From Strix aluco (Eukaryota; Chordata; Aves; Strigiformes; Strigidae), in NCBI RefSeq assembly GCF_031877795.1, contig NC_133971.1, positions 50,211,642-50,275,641 of the forward strand: 64,000 bases of DNA, read 5' to 3'. Within the stretch, counting starts at the first letter, position 1; the number at the start of each line of letters is the position of its first letter. Below the pieces are notes generated by a model. It made no database searches and was not told the origin of the DNA. It saw nothing but the letters and a program-made list of their open reading frames with translations. Positions 1 through 14,800 of the stretch are shown here, one piece after another. The translations under genes were made by a program, and so were the position numbers.

Positions 1-3000
1 GGCAAATGTTTCTTAGATGTCTTGTGTAGAGTACTGATCATGCAGGTATCCTGCCATACACATGGGTCATGCAGGTACACTGCAAACATCTGAAGCTGTG
101 AAATTCAACTTGTGTCTCACAGCAACTCTGCTGGCTGATTGCTGAAAATTGTACCAGAAGAGAGTCTGTGGATTGGACTGTGAAAGCCAAAAAAACCCAG
201 GAGACTATACACTTGTCCACCCAAGCATCTCACAGTCACCGATACAGGCCTACTTCTAGCTCCAGCTCTGGTGACGTTTACAGTCCTGTTCAGAAAGAAT
301 CCAGATTGGGATTTGCTCCACTCCTGGTGCAGTCTTGTTGACTGGCTAGACAGCAGAGCCAGCCAAGAAAGAGACACTTGGAATCTGTGTATGCTTCCGA
401 GTTTCAGAAGAGCTAAACTGGGCAGGAAAGCAGTGGAATATGGCTCAAGTGCCTGTCACTCTACCTCATGGGATGGATGACAGATCAACTCAAATGTCTC
501 TAGCACTCAGCCACAGGCACACTCAGTCTGCACAAAGAGGAGAGGTATTGACCTCTGGTTCCTCCCTGGTCAGATCACACTGTCACAGAACTCCTAATGA
601 ACCACAAGGCCAAAACCTCTGCAGACAAGAAATCCGGTTGCTAAGCTGACATTGCAGTGTGACCTTTGCATTTCTACCATGAAATGGAGGCAGTAACATT
701 ACCTGAGCTCATAGAGCGTTTGGGGCCAAACACTGGACACCAAAAATTGCAAGGATGGATCATTTCCTTAAATGAAGAAAGGAAGAGATATTTACAATTT
801 GCTATGATAAGCATAAAAGTAAATAACAAAAGATTATTTTTTGTGAAATTAACTGTTCACCTTTAGTCCATTTTGGCAGTACTTGGCTCATACTTGCTTT
901 CCTTGCTCGTAATAAAATTATGAATACTCTGTGAAGTTGAGAAATATATTTTGTGCAAGACTTAGGCTCTGTTTTTCTTTAACAGTTATAAACAGACAAT
1001 TTGATCTGTGACACTTAATTTCCAGTTCCTTCAGTATTTTATGCCCCGCATATGCTATAATTCAGTATCAAAGAGCTTTATGAGGTAACCCTGAGAACAT
1101 TAGCAAGTTCCCATTCAGCTATCAGCATAGGCCTAAGTAAAACTCAGGATACTTTCAGCATATATTGGAATGTGCTACTAGAAAGAAAATGTCAGACGTG
1201 CTCACAGGAAGGCAGCGTCAATTTGAGTTTCTGGCTTGAAGCTGTTTCTCCCTTGCAACAAGTCATACTTTCCTTCACCCATTCCTGTCAAGCAGAATAA
1301 ATCAGAGCAGCAACATCTGTTTAAGAAGAGGAATTTTGTACACGCTTGTAATGTTGTAATATATTCCCTCTTCCCAGAATATATCCAAAACAGGGGAGTG
1401 CATTGACACAGTACCTGTACCATCTGGGCTGTCAATACCACAGACAGCATTCTCAGTTGATTCTAACATGAGATGCTTCTCTTTTAGCGAAAAAGAGTCA
1501 AAAGATTTTTTCAGCAGTACTCACTGCCCCTGCCCCAGTGGGACAACGAGCTGCTCTGTTTCAAGTCTATGGAGGCAGCTGGGAATGCCCATTTTGTGAA
1601 ACTCTTATAATTTCTGCCCTTTCTCCATTTGTTTAGAAGAATCCATCTTGCAAGAAGGAAGAAAATTATCTGTCTGCTTCACTTGAGCCTTCAGAGAATG
1701 TCTTTGGCTTCTGAAAGGAAAATGCTTCAAACATTTTTTATCTCAAAACTTGATAGGGAATCTATATCCCAGAAAAAAAATTTTCTTCTCAAAGACAAAA
1801 AAATTACTTGTCAGAACTAGCAGTTGCTCTCACAGGCTAATCAGACTTAATCTCCCCATTACTAAGTTTCACAATAAATAGCTCTGAATTTGAAAGGTGT
1901 AATTCATCATGAGAGAGACAACCACAGTTTGGAGACAAGTGATCTGAACAGCCACTACATACAAGCCTCAAGCTTGCTTTCTGAGGACACTTCACCCTGC
2001 ATCCCCAGAACACAGACAAATGTGGAAAATAATTACCGTGTGGACTATTGAGACAAGTAACTACCTGTGATACAGGGACTTTCTGACAACAGAAAAACAG
2101 GTGTGGGGAAATGCAGGAAAAATAGGTTAGTTAAGACATCCTGAAGGTTTAATTACTAATTTGTATTATTAGTCACCTTAAAATTAACTCTGTGCATTAT
2201 TTATCAAGGACTATCAAAAAGTAGTACAGATAATACTTGCTACAGTTAAATAGCTATGATCACATGAAAACATCTCTCCCCAGAGAATTTCACTAGCAGA
2301 GAAACTGAATAGGAAAGAAAATCTAATGTAGGAAACCAACACATGAGGTGCCTGTCTCAGATACCTTAAGTACCAAATAGTCTCAGCTACTGTTTAATAA
2401 TGTTTAATTTGCAGTTCTAAAAAATGCCCAAAGTTAGGAAAAATGCTTTCAATGATTCATTTATAGATGCTGGCGCCCTGACGAACATCACTCAAAAAGC
2501 TCTATAGAGGTGGAGTATTGCAAATTCATTGCCTGGCTTCTGAAGCTAAAGGATGACTCAAGATCTCTTCTCCTTTTTAACAAAAGCTAGTGCAAAAAAC
2601 TGATGTTTATATACACATATATATACGTATGTTAGGCATTGGGGTTTTTTTTCGGTTACAAAAGCATTAAAAACATTTAAATTTATAATCAAGAACTTAA
2701 TCATTTACAACCCACAGCCTATTTCCATTTTAAATCCTAAGCAGTAGTTAAGACGACACTGGTGAAATAGGAGAAAGAATTCAAAAGGCACATCATTCTC
2801 ATGAAGGTGATGAATACAAGCAGATCAGCATTGTGGAAAACCTCTGAGTATCCGCAACACAAGGCAAGCCCTAGAATGTCAAGAGTAAGAATACCATTTC
2901 CATCATTTCTATCAGTCAAGTATCCCATCATCTTCTGACTAGTTTTAGTTTAAGGTCTGGCAGTGTCAAATGACATGGCAAGAGAATAATATCTCCCCTG

Positions 3001-5751
3001 ACAAAATACAGATACTTCTCCCGCAACGTGGTGGCAAATAGGTTCAGCTACCCTGAAGAAGTCCACATTGTCATACCATCTGTTCTGATTAAAAAAAACT
3101 CCACCTACCATTCAGGCTTTCTGTACGGTACCTCTTCTGTGTGCGAGAGAGAATTTCTCTTTGAAAGAAGTGCAATTTTACTGTGAAAATCCAATAAAGA
3201 ATTTCTTCTCATCCAAGGGTTTTTTGAGTAAAGAAGCACCAGTTGTTAGTCACAGCCTTGCATTAAATATTTGCTGGCCAGTCACAAACAGAGAAGCTTC
3301 TTGAAAAATCTGCTGTCTATGGAAGAGTTGTCCAGAGAAGAATCCTTCCTGGCAGAAGCCATGTTGTCAGGTAGGAGAAAGGTAGTATAAACAACAGTAA
3401 TGCAAAACACAAAGCTTAAAAAAAAAGCTTTAAAATAGTCATATAATTGTTAAGAGATAAGATGTAGGTCACTAAGATGAATGAAATCCTAGCTATTATT
3501 GACAGATAAGAGGTGAGAAATTAATCTGAAATATACTTCATGTCAAGATGCATCTCAGACATTCCTTCTCTACAGATTTGGAAAAATATTTGATTCAAAT
3601 AAACCCAGAAAAGCTTCCTCTGTGATGAATGAAAAATGTTTTAACCACATAAGCTTACAAATCTGAAAATGAACCAGAGGGAAAAAAGTGAGACAAAACA
3701 TAGAGGAGTTGGAAGAATATCTGAAATTGTGACCTCCTTTCACAAATAGCCAGAAGAACTCTCTGTAAGCCAGATGTTTCAAAATTTCCTATTTATGCTT
3801 CAGCAGCAGCCCTAACTAAATCCTCACAAGGGGAACAATGTGGAAGATTTTCAACATCTTTACTTTGAATGTCACATGGTCTATACATGAAACAGAAAAA
3901 TAAAAGTTGGCAAAAGCAGGTGAAATTATTGTAACAGTTCCAGATTTGTACTAGCTAAGCTGTGTAACTTGGGAATACAATGAATACTCTACTTCATAGG
4001 GAAAAAATGCTGCATGTTTCACTCTCTCAATTCCTTCAGTGGAAATGAGAAGGTGGCAGTTTTCTACTTAAACCCCGCCTGAAATTTCCTGAAGCCTCAA
4101 ACTAAGAAAGTTAATTTGGAAGAATGAATATTCTTTAAGCGGTATGAAGAGGACAATTGTGTTATCAAAAGCATTTATAAAATAGTGTTACTTGATGCTT
4201 ATTAAATGTAATATGAACAATATACATGAAGTTTCTTACCCCCCATAAGAAATACATTAAAATTCCTTGGATTGTATCAGATTTTGTACTTCAAAAGTAA
4301 TTTCTCTTTTATGTTTTTCTTTCTCAAATGGTCTCAAAGGACCATGATAGTTACTATAGATTAAGCAAAGAATATGATGTGATTCCAAGTTTATCCTATG
4401 GATAAGGATATCTTAAGGAAAAGAATGCTTGGTTTACATCAAATCCAAATTTCTGAAGTAACACAGAACGTTTCAGACTAGTCCTGAAATATGTTGTCCT
4501 TGATACACTATTATTGTATTTTCATATACCGTATTGACTACATACTTTTTTGAAGAATAAAACTGTACGCGAATTCTTAAATATCCCAATGATATTTTTA
4601 TTGTTCATTTAAACAGACTTGTACATCACACACAGCTTAAGAGCATGATTATAAAAACCAATCACTATCCCCCTTTATTGTTTTTAAATCACAGAAGAGT
4701 TTAAGAGCTGAGCAACTTACACAGACGTGATAGCACTTAGATTTTCTGAGGTCTTGACAATACTAAGTATCTCATAAATCTAATTCTTAAAGTAGAGAAT
4801 CACAAATGTCACCAGGCACAGAGGCCCTACTAAAGTATCCTCATATATCTTTCCAGAGTGCCTTTATCACATTACTTGATACATTCACATTTACAGTTCT
4901 GAGCTGCCCAATCTCCTCAGCCCATTCTGTACTTGTCACAACACACACAGCAACTGCAGAGACAGTTTTTACCAAAACAAAGTCAGACCGTCAGGGAAAA
5001 GTCTATCTGACTGTGTAAGTATCTTCTCAACATCTATATGTAAACAGAAGTCATTGGATCTTCAGTAAAGGCAGTTTTTCCTTCAGAATAATAATGAACA
5101 GCTTTTGTGAGAAATGTAAAGAGCCAATATGTTCAATGCAATACCCCCATGTAATTCCTTCAGAGATTAAACTACAACATTAATGCTTGCTACAACAGTA
5201 TTTATATATAGGCAATTGGCTCCATAATAGGAAATAACATGATTTATTGCAAAGAGTAGATTTCAGACAAACAGGTATTTAGAAGTCCAGTTTGTTAAGG
5301 GTTTATTAAAACAAAACAAGAGTTTAATGTTTTCATGCAAAATTTGCACTTAAGTTTTAAATAATCATGACAAACAGCAGAAGTAGTTAAAGAATGCACT
5401 AATTATAGACCTTAGTGAATATACAAAAAAACTCAGCATTATAGGTTATACAAAGTAAAGAACATCTTAAATACTTTCCCAAAACACTGCAGCAACTGAG
5501 ACACAGTGATATGCCTTACAAGGGCATAGGAATGTAATTTAGAAATCACACGGGAACTATCCATATCCTTTAATTTCACAAACAAGACAAAAGCAACATT
5601 CAACTCCACACACTGATTTTTCAAATTATGTCTATACAGTACCTTGAGTTTTATCCAAATAGTAAAAGTTAGACATGTCATTTATTTAGTAAACAATTAT
5701 GCGGTAAATCTCTATTACATTTTTTCGTTGGTTTTACCTGGCGTAGCCATG
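1..5751. other. AP3S1 3' UTR and downstream flank
   Basis: AT-rich DNA with no recognised coding exon on either strand. The AP3S1 3' UTR must begin at 5751 and run toward lower coordinates. Minus-strand AATAAA hexamers occur at 5681-5686, 5302-5307, 5243-5248 and 4597-4602, and any could be the polyadenylation signal. From about 4500 down to 1 I see only short random frames, an A/T-rich stretch near 2606-2632 and no recognised repeat family. Confidence 0.6.
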
Positions 5752-5880
5752 TTATTTAAAAGAGGGCAGGTTTGGCACTTTTATACTGATGTCACCAATA
5801 TTAATATTTCTTGGGATCTCTGGCAAATTCATATTCTTTACAGCTGAAACAGCCCGGGCTGGAGCTCCTGCTAAACCAGC
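5752..5880 (-). CDS. AP3S1: AP3S1 coding exon 6 (C-terminus and stop)
   Basis: 129 nt encoding [16 protein letters not shown] through VPNLPSFK and a TAA stop at 5754-5752. The acceptor is TATACACAG. The flexible C-terminal tail matches AP3S1 and not AP3S2. Confidence 0.97.
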   Translation of the reverse strand, partial: AGLAGAPARAVSAVKNMNLPEIPRNINIGDISIKVPNLPSFK

Positions 5881-8800
5881 CTGTGTATAAAGTGAGGAAA
5901 AATGCAAGTCAGGCAAAGCTGATAAAAAGAAGATTTACTAGCAATATACACAGACAACTAACTTTTCAAGTACTTCCATGGTTACACAATTAGAAAGACC
6001 AGATGGTAATTGTGTTTGGAATGAAATGGGTTATTTTGAAATATTAAAATCAGAAAGAGAAAACAGTTCACACATTCCTTTTTATATGGTAAAACATGTA
6101 ATGTCAACTTGATGGAAAAGTATGCGGGGACAAATAGGAGGCTTATCCAAGCATGCGTCATGTGTAGGTTATAGAACAGACAGTCTTGAGGTATTTGAAG
6201 TCCAATGTGCTGTCTTTGTTTCTTACCTATTCTAAAAGTTCATATGGTTCACAGCTGACTAACACTGGTTACAGGTTCAGAATATGTAACCTCAAAGTAA
6301 CCTGCTACTGAATGTCAGCTGAACCATATTACTTATCTAAATTAATATACATAAAGTATTTCAAGGTGGCTTAACCTAAAATGAAAAAGATAAACACCTT
6401 ACATTTGTGGGTGATACAGAGCATCCAGAGAGATCATTCCTACAGACCAACTGGAGTAATCTGTTGTCCCACATATCTAATTATATGATAACATATCTGT
6501 GGCCCCCAGGCACGCTGGAACATTACATAATAACCTGGTTATGCCAAATTAAACACTGAAGCACCTATTTTGTATTAAAGTCCTCTACTATACACATTCT
6601 CTCTTCATTTAAAGTCAGAGCCTTTCTGTATAAATATGCAATTTTTACAATATAGAAGTAAGTTCATTACTGACTTCCATTCAGTTCTGCTTTTCAGATA
6701 AAATAACTGCCAAGTTTACCCACTAGGGTATGTTACTGAAATGCTAACAAAGATGATTTACAGCTCAGAGGTCTGAAGACATAGAGAACATGATCCTTCC
6801 CTATTGCTTCTGAAGAACACCTCTTCAAAACATTGTTATTTTAAGGGCTACTTAAAAAAGGCCAATAATTAAGTTGTTACTGTATTTGACACTGTGTAGA
6901 AACAGTACTATTCATTTTAAGCATGGAAACATTTCTCCTAAAAGTTCAGATTCTCTAAGCATATTTAGAATTAGCTGTGTGATTTTACTTCAGGCTTGCC
7001 ACAGAAGTGTAAAAATAATTTTTGTTCTTGCTGGGGGAAAAAAAAAAGCCTGGAAGATTTTAAAAACAGAGCTCTTATTAGCAGAAAAAGACATCATATT
7101 CCAAATTCTGTGAACATGTAGAAAAATTAAGTTTTTATATTGATGTTTTACAAGTAGGATTAAAAATATTAAAAAAGAAGAAAAAACACAAAGTGATTTT
7201 CAGAACTACTACAATTTTAGAGCGTGGCATCTTGCAGGCCCACTAAAAAGGAACCATCCACAAGAAACAAAGCAACATGTTTAGAACTAGTTAAACAAAA
7301 GACTAAACCTGTAGAAATGTAATGTCTTTCATTATAAGAGCATCAAAGACTTAAGAAACCAGTGCATTCGCAGATAATATAATTCTGAGCAAGAAATACA
7401 GCAAAACAAAAGAAGAAAAACTTCTGGAAAAGTTTGTGTCATATTTGATTATTAAATAGTGTTGGTAGGTGACTACCTCTCAGCATATAACCTTTTCAGA
7501 TTCTGATTTTCACTGAAATTCATTGCAATTACAGGGTATAGTTACTGAGGAGTACACCTGACTTCCGTGGCGTCCACCCACACTACTGCACAAAGGGAGA
7601 CAGACACCCTATATACTCCTCAGATAACAACTCTACTTTTTGAAGGCTGTTCAAAAAAATATCTTCTCCTTTTTACTACTCTAAGAAATACATGTAAGGT
7701 CAAATTAACATAAGATTTCCACTGAAAACCCTACCTACTGTTCTCCTTGTCCCTTCAAAAACATAACCTATAGTCTAAATAAAATGGATTCAAGTTTTCA
7801 ATTTTGAACTAACCCTTTTATATCATGTGGAAAGGCTAAAGCATCATAAATCCCTAGATTTTAGTCACAGGAGGATTCCCAGTACCAGGAACAGAGATGA
7901 GAAAGCCACAAGTCATCTGTTATAACATCCCCCTGCCAGACACTCACATATGAGACATGCCAAAGTTAGGAAAGGCATATGGGGGTAGAGGAGAAAGCTC
8001 AGGAAATCTTAAATCTCTAATGCAACCAAATAATTTGCTCTCACTTTGGCCCTGACATATTCCAAAGTATCAGTTCTCAGAAGTACAGGCTAAGTAAAAC
8101 TAAAAAGGTGCAAAAAAGTATTTTCAAAGCCTCTTTTCTCTTGGCTTCCCCTAACATCACCAAGTCTATCATGTCATTCACTTCAGAGGCTGTTTCAACT
8201 GCAGTACCTTTATGAGAGGGAAAATCTGGATCTAACGCTAGTAGTATTAAGAAATGCAAGTATCCCTGAATCTACAATATCTGTAAGAGGCAGTATTAGA
8301 CACTGCAATTTCTTGCTATTTAGTAAAAAACAGTGCAGAAGATATGAAGCTGCTCAACACTGTCCTTTTATATTTGAGAACTTGGAAATACTGATTTGAA
8401 ATCAGGAGGTAACTACCAGTGAAGTTTAACAGATAAAACAATAAATGCATTTCCTTTTTATTTGGTTCTATCCTTTAAATTCTATATTCAGTAACTGGAG
8501 AAAAAGTGTAAGCACAACCAGAAGTGGGGCAATGTAAACTGTTTTCCATAGAGAAGATGAAAATACTAATAAAGTAGTAACAAAAGCAATGAATTATACA
8601 ATTTGTAACTCAAACAATGGGAAATCAGAAAAATATTCTAAGTGATGGACATGGTCCACACAAACAGGCATGGCTGGCAATTCAAAAGAGAGATGCCTTC
8701 TAGGTGACTAGGATGGAGATTCCTTACCCTAATTTAATGAAAGTTAATTATTCTTAATGGACAAATAAAAAGTTTTAGTATAACTGGTCATTATTTTTAC

Positions 8801-11800
8801 CTACCTGCAGCTATCCTCTTTACACAGACTTACAGTCCCTGCCTCCCGCCCCAATGGCATAGGATACAATGGAGACACAATTGAGAATTATTTAAAATAC
8901 CACAATGACATGACCATTGCCCTTCCACCCCCCTACACAGTCACGACTTGCAACAGTCACATTTCATGAGGACCATTCTGGATCAGGACCAGCAAAGATC
9001 CCTGACAAAAGTACTATGAATTTCAGATTACCTCTTTTTTGCCAGCGAGATTGTCTTTCACTATCATATGCTGGAGTAGAGATTTCAAACTATTACATTC
9101 TCTTCTCCTGTAATTCTCTGTATTAAGTGGGTTTGTAATTCAATGTATACATAATATGCATAGGAGAATGCTATTTATCACAATTAATGTCAATCCTATC
9201 AAGCACAATGCAGTCATACAGTATTTTTAAGAGAGAGCAAACACTTCATAAAAAATGTCTAATTGATAAAATTACTGAAAAGTACTTAAACTCACAAACT
9301 CGATAACTAATACATTATTTCAAATGCTATTGTATCTGAATTTCTTTTTAACATGTCAAACAGTGAACTAGTATGCAAGTCCTTCCATTTATCTATAATT
9401 TCTTTTACAGAAAGTGAACTGTATTTACAAACACAAAGGTACTACAGGAAGTACTTCCAGCTCAGTGTGCTTTTAAGAAATTTTATAGAGGTACCTGATT
9501 AAAAGAGCCATCACTGTAACATTGAACTGGACAAGTTTCAACTGCCTTTTTTATCAAATAATTCATCAGGTAAGTTGGTGAGGTGCAAAGAAAAAACTGT
9601 TTCACTTGGAAAAAAAAAATACGTAGCAAGCTTTAAACATGCAATGAATGATGAACTGTCACAGCGAGCAAATGACCTAAGCAAGTGAAAATGAAACTTC
9701 TTAAGACACATCAATGAAATTTCAGAAATACAGTACAAATTGCATACAGCTAGCACTACAATAAACCCATACACCACATTTTTGCCACAGCTGCTTTGTA
9801 TTCTCAATTTGTTATTGAAGGTTGTACTTCAATGTTGAAACACTGTATATTAAAATTTTAGGTTCACTTATTGCAAAAAATGGTTGTAAACATGTTCATA
9901 TACTTTTAGAGTGAAAGAGCAATGCCACATATGCAAAACAATAATACTATTTTAAAGATTGAAAAAGACATGTTTAATAACAGAACTTAATTCTACTGGT
10001 CTTAGTCTATCAGGTAGGAAATATGAGCTGTTGTTAGTTTACTTAGGTCATTATTTATCCCTATAGGAATCAACTTTCTTCAGACTTATCATCACCCTTT
10101 CTCATAATGCCCCACTGATAACTTTATATGAAAGTGATCCCAGAAACAATGTTTTACTCTTTAAAAAGAAATTCAGATCAACTGGAAAAAGTACTGCACA
10201 TCACAAATGTGGTTACTATGCACATACAAATAGAAGAAAAATAAGATTCAAACCCCCTTCCCAAACAACTTTACACAGAGCTAGCTATCACTAAAATAAA
10301 CATAAAAATATACAGCCTACCTGAAAACAAAATAATGAAAGCTAATGCTTTGCAAAATAAGCCACCCTTTTCCAGATATTTTGGAGGTACTAGGACCTCT
10401 CTGCTGCTGGTGTTTCATACCAATGTTTCTTTCCAGAACAAGTATGACTTCAAAGCAGCAGGGTTATGAAATCATGAAAGGATGCGATACATAATATAAA
10501 GGAATGATCATGTCCCCTGCTTATGAAGTTAAATAAATGAACATAATTAGAGAAAAAACAAAATGAAGTCTGCAAGTATATCAAAATGAGGCCAAACAGA
10601 TAAGAAGACTTAAGACATACTCTTAGAAATTTTAAGCACTTGAATCACAAAGAGAGTAATGGATGGGAATGATTAATTATTTGCTTGTTTGCTTTTCATT
10701 GCCAGACCCAAAAATAAAAACAGAAAAAGAAAAGTAACTTTGCACAAATAAAAAAAAAAACAAAAAACAAAACTGAAATCAAGCTCCCTATTGTTACAAT
10801 GGAAATACAGATTATATGTTACAAGTGTTGACATATTAGGCAGACGAAGGTCATTTTGCTTGAATTTCTTCATGTTCTATATCATTCTTCAAATTTAGGT
10901 AAAATGTTTCATACTACCCAAAAATATTTTTAGCTAATGCTTTACAACTTAATACAACTAAATCCAATTACAGAATTATATTTGTGAAATCTTAAAGTAT
11001 TATATTACTTTATCCTAGCAAGATCATGTAAAAAAGAGCAAAGCTATTCAGAAATTAAATAAACTTCATCTGCTTAAGATTCCAGCTGTTTAAAATACCT
11101 GCAGTTTGAATACACAGATATTTAAAATAAGTGGAAATGAATTTTGAAGTACTGCAATTAACCGTGACTGACATTCAAAGCGTTGAGCTGAACTAAACGT
11201 TTCAAATGAAAATGACGGGGGACAATGATCATAATCTGAACGTCAAACATACATTCTCCTCCTCTTTTTTCAGTTCCTTGTTAATATTCATGTTCAGTGA
11301 CTGCAGTTACCAAGATATCTTAAAGCAAAATCCAGTGATTCAGATCGCATGGGCAGCAAATGTACATCTGAAGGTGACTACATGCTGAGAGCCCTTCTCA
11401 TTCTACTTAAGGTTGAAAGATCAACTTTGGTATTTCTACATCATCTTTACAAATTGCACTGATAATTTTATTCTGTATGTATAAAACCACTTGAATTTTG
11501 GTTTTGGTAGGGTTTTTTTTAATATTTTGTTCACCTGAAACGTTCTGAAACTTCTCTTTGCAAGCAGGTAAAAGTTCTTTGTTTTCATTTGGCAATACTA
11601 AATTGTGAAACAAAAGAGTTCATATTACCTATTTCAGATTATCAGGTACAAAATTCTCCCAAATAAGAATCATCGTATCATATTTTGTTATCTGTGTGTT
11701 CAATTTATTATTCAGATTAGTTTGCAGTTTTTTTGTTAATATTCATACAAGTTCATATTCCTTTGTTTCTTAAACAATGATACAAAGAAAAGTTAAATTC

Positions 11801-14800
11801 TAAAATGCAGGAAGAGAAATAAAATAAAAAATATGATGTCAATGGAAAGCTAGTAAAATACACTGTAGCCAATAAAAAGATGAGGGAGCTACAAGAAGGA
11901 ACTAGCACAAAAAGTAGGCTACAAGGACTAGTATGGGTATTTTTACACAAAATTTTTGAGTCTGGCCTACATAATTTATTGCCTTTGACATCATTTTGCT
12001 TTCCCTTTTTGTTAAAAGTACATTTTTTTCTAAAAGTCAGCAATACCTTTGTCTACCTGTCCTGTCTGGGAGACTGAAAGATAAAGGTCTGTAAGAGAGA
12101 AGAATGGAAAGAGCTAGAAAAGATCAGGAGGTTCAGAAAAAATGAGGTCCAACTTAAAAGTCTAAATCACACACAGTTGAACACTCCAAATAGAGAAGAG
12201 GTAGCCCAGGTTTAACTACAAAACTTCCAGAGGCTCTGGATAAATCCCAATGACCCCTCACCCAAAAATTCCCTCCCTTAGTCACAATGATTCTTTGGCT
12301 TTAGGAGGATTGACCAAAAATCCATTCACAAATAAACACTAAACTGAAAGGTAGGGAAATGCATTTAAGACATTTCTCAAGGTAGAAACAGAATTTCCTT
12401 TGTAGCCCATCCAAGCAATGTAAGAGCTGAACCAGAAATCAAAGCTAGGGACCCCCTCATAGTGGTTTAAATAATTAATCTCTGTTAAAAACATTAACAA
12501 ATTCTTTGAGTTTATAACTTTGCTCAAATATTTGTGAATTTAATAAATACATTCGATCTTCTTCACTAAATGCTAACTGAAAGCCTCTTTAGAAACCTAA
12601 TACATAACTAAACAAATAACTGATGTCAAATGACTAGATTTTGTATATTAAGGGAAGCCAGGTGGGCACAATACAAAATTTAAAATATTTCTGAAAATGT
12701 AGCTCAGTTACAGCTTTATTAGCTTCATTATTTCAGATACAAAAGGAAATTTAACCTTAAAGTAGCAATTTTATGGATGCAAGAACTATGACAGAGATCT
12801 AACAAGCCAGACAGAGTAAAGCGAGAGTGTTGTGGCACAGGTGGCAGTCCTAAAACTACACATTATATCAATAATAATTTCTAAATTTTAAAAATAATTT
12901 AATTTTTTTTAGTTAAAGAAAACTAAGAAGATCCACTAGTTTTGATTTCTTAGTGACCAGCATTCAAAAATATTGTTATTACTGATTTTGATTTACATGA
13001 ACTGGATTTGCTTGTATCTTGAACACATATGTTCAGGAAAGACATGTTGAAAGATTCACAATCTTTATCAAAAAGGAAAAATGAAAAGAAATAGCAATCA
13101 GGAAATTTCTGTGATATACATGAAACAAATGATTAATGATATGAGGAAATAGTTACCAGGTATTGTGAAGTATCTCAGCATTACAGTAACTGTTAAATTT
13201 GAAAAGAAACAGTCACTGAACTAACAAAAAAAAAAAAAAAAAAGGCATTTGTGGTGAGCAGACTGTCAAATGTTCTACTCCATCCCAGTCACCAAGTGTT
13301 TTAATTTATCACTGATACTTCTTTACTTTCTATAATTCATTGCTGAATGTAAAGGAACAAGTTGCTATTTGCCTTGCATATGCTCTGAGCTCTACATGGT
13401 TTTTTGTATCTTCTACCACCTATTTTTATACATAAGCATCTTAAAAGAATGGCTTACTGATGAATAATGGAAAACATCAAGTATTGCAGCTGGCTGCACT
13501 GAATTGATGTGTTTCAGATGACTAGTCAGAGACTGGTCCACTGTTGATTTGGTAACAGAATTTACATAAGAATAAATACCTTAATTAAATGCTTTTAAGT
13601 AAGACTGATATGCAAATAATACACAGTAGAACATAGCTGCTCAGCAAGTTCAGCTTTTGGGACACTATGTTACTTTTCCACCAAATATAGAAAAATATAT
13701 GTATACAGAAGTTACTCAAATATAGTAAAAATTTATGAGAATAATTCCAAATATTGATCTCTGTTATCAATGGTTCATTCTGAGCTTGAAAAAAATGTTA
13801 AAATGAACGTTCTGGACATCTTCATAATCTTCAATGCAGTCCTTCTGGATGTATATTGCTATGCACAGTATCATATCATACCTAGCTTTTTCCTGTTTTT
13901 CACACAGTGTTGTCTTGATCTGATACAGTGTGGAAGTTGCACAAAACAGACAATTAAATGTATTAAAAGACTTGAGGTGGTGCAGTGTGAGATCGCAGAA
14001 TTAGGAGAACAGTATACATTGTACCACAAAAAAGCTGAAGAATTCATTTCTCTCTGTTGCACTTAAGTCAAAACTAGGAAGTTCTCTAGGTCTTCTCCTA
14101 AAATGTCATTTAGTTCATATTCATGCCACCTACAATATTTCAATCAGCTGACTTCAACTTTAGAAATAGTCTCCAATTCAAGCAAAGGTTTGTTTAGAAA
14201 TTTGTATATTACTCTCTGAAAATCAGATGATGTGTTCTGTGGAATTACTCTCATCAGTAAGAATCAATCTCAGATTTAGCTAAGATGTACTAGCAGTATT
14301 TTGGCTTACAAGGCATGTGTGGTGATGTTAAAGGAACAGTAATATTCTGTCATAGCTAAAGTAATTCTAAAATCCCCTCTTAGTCTAAGTTTCTCTCCTA
14401 AATGCAAATTCAGCAATTGTTGAATTGAAAAGGGATTCCCACAACCCCTTGTTCGGAATGTTTTGGGCATATACAGAATATAATTTTCTCACTCGAATCT
14501 ACTCAACTGAAGACCACATTCAGATTACCAAAATGGTAGAATTTGTATTTATTAAAAATTGTGCTTTAAATTCTATCATCTAGTCTGTTTCAGTCCGATC
14601 TATTATTTTAGGTTGCAGTATCATTGTGACACTAAATATGCTGCCACTTATTTCAGGTGGTAGAAACATACTAGCAGACAGGAATATGCAGTCTTCATAT
14701 ACACGCTTTGGTTCTTTACCTGATTTCTTTTAAGTGTTATAGTCACTAGCCCAGCATAATGAATACACTGGAAATAAAATGTCTTCTGCAAGACAAACTT

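Noticed and set aside
13770-14066. 98-aa plus-strand frame in AP3S1 intron 5
   Set aside because: No domain recognised and length within chance expectation for a window this size.
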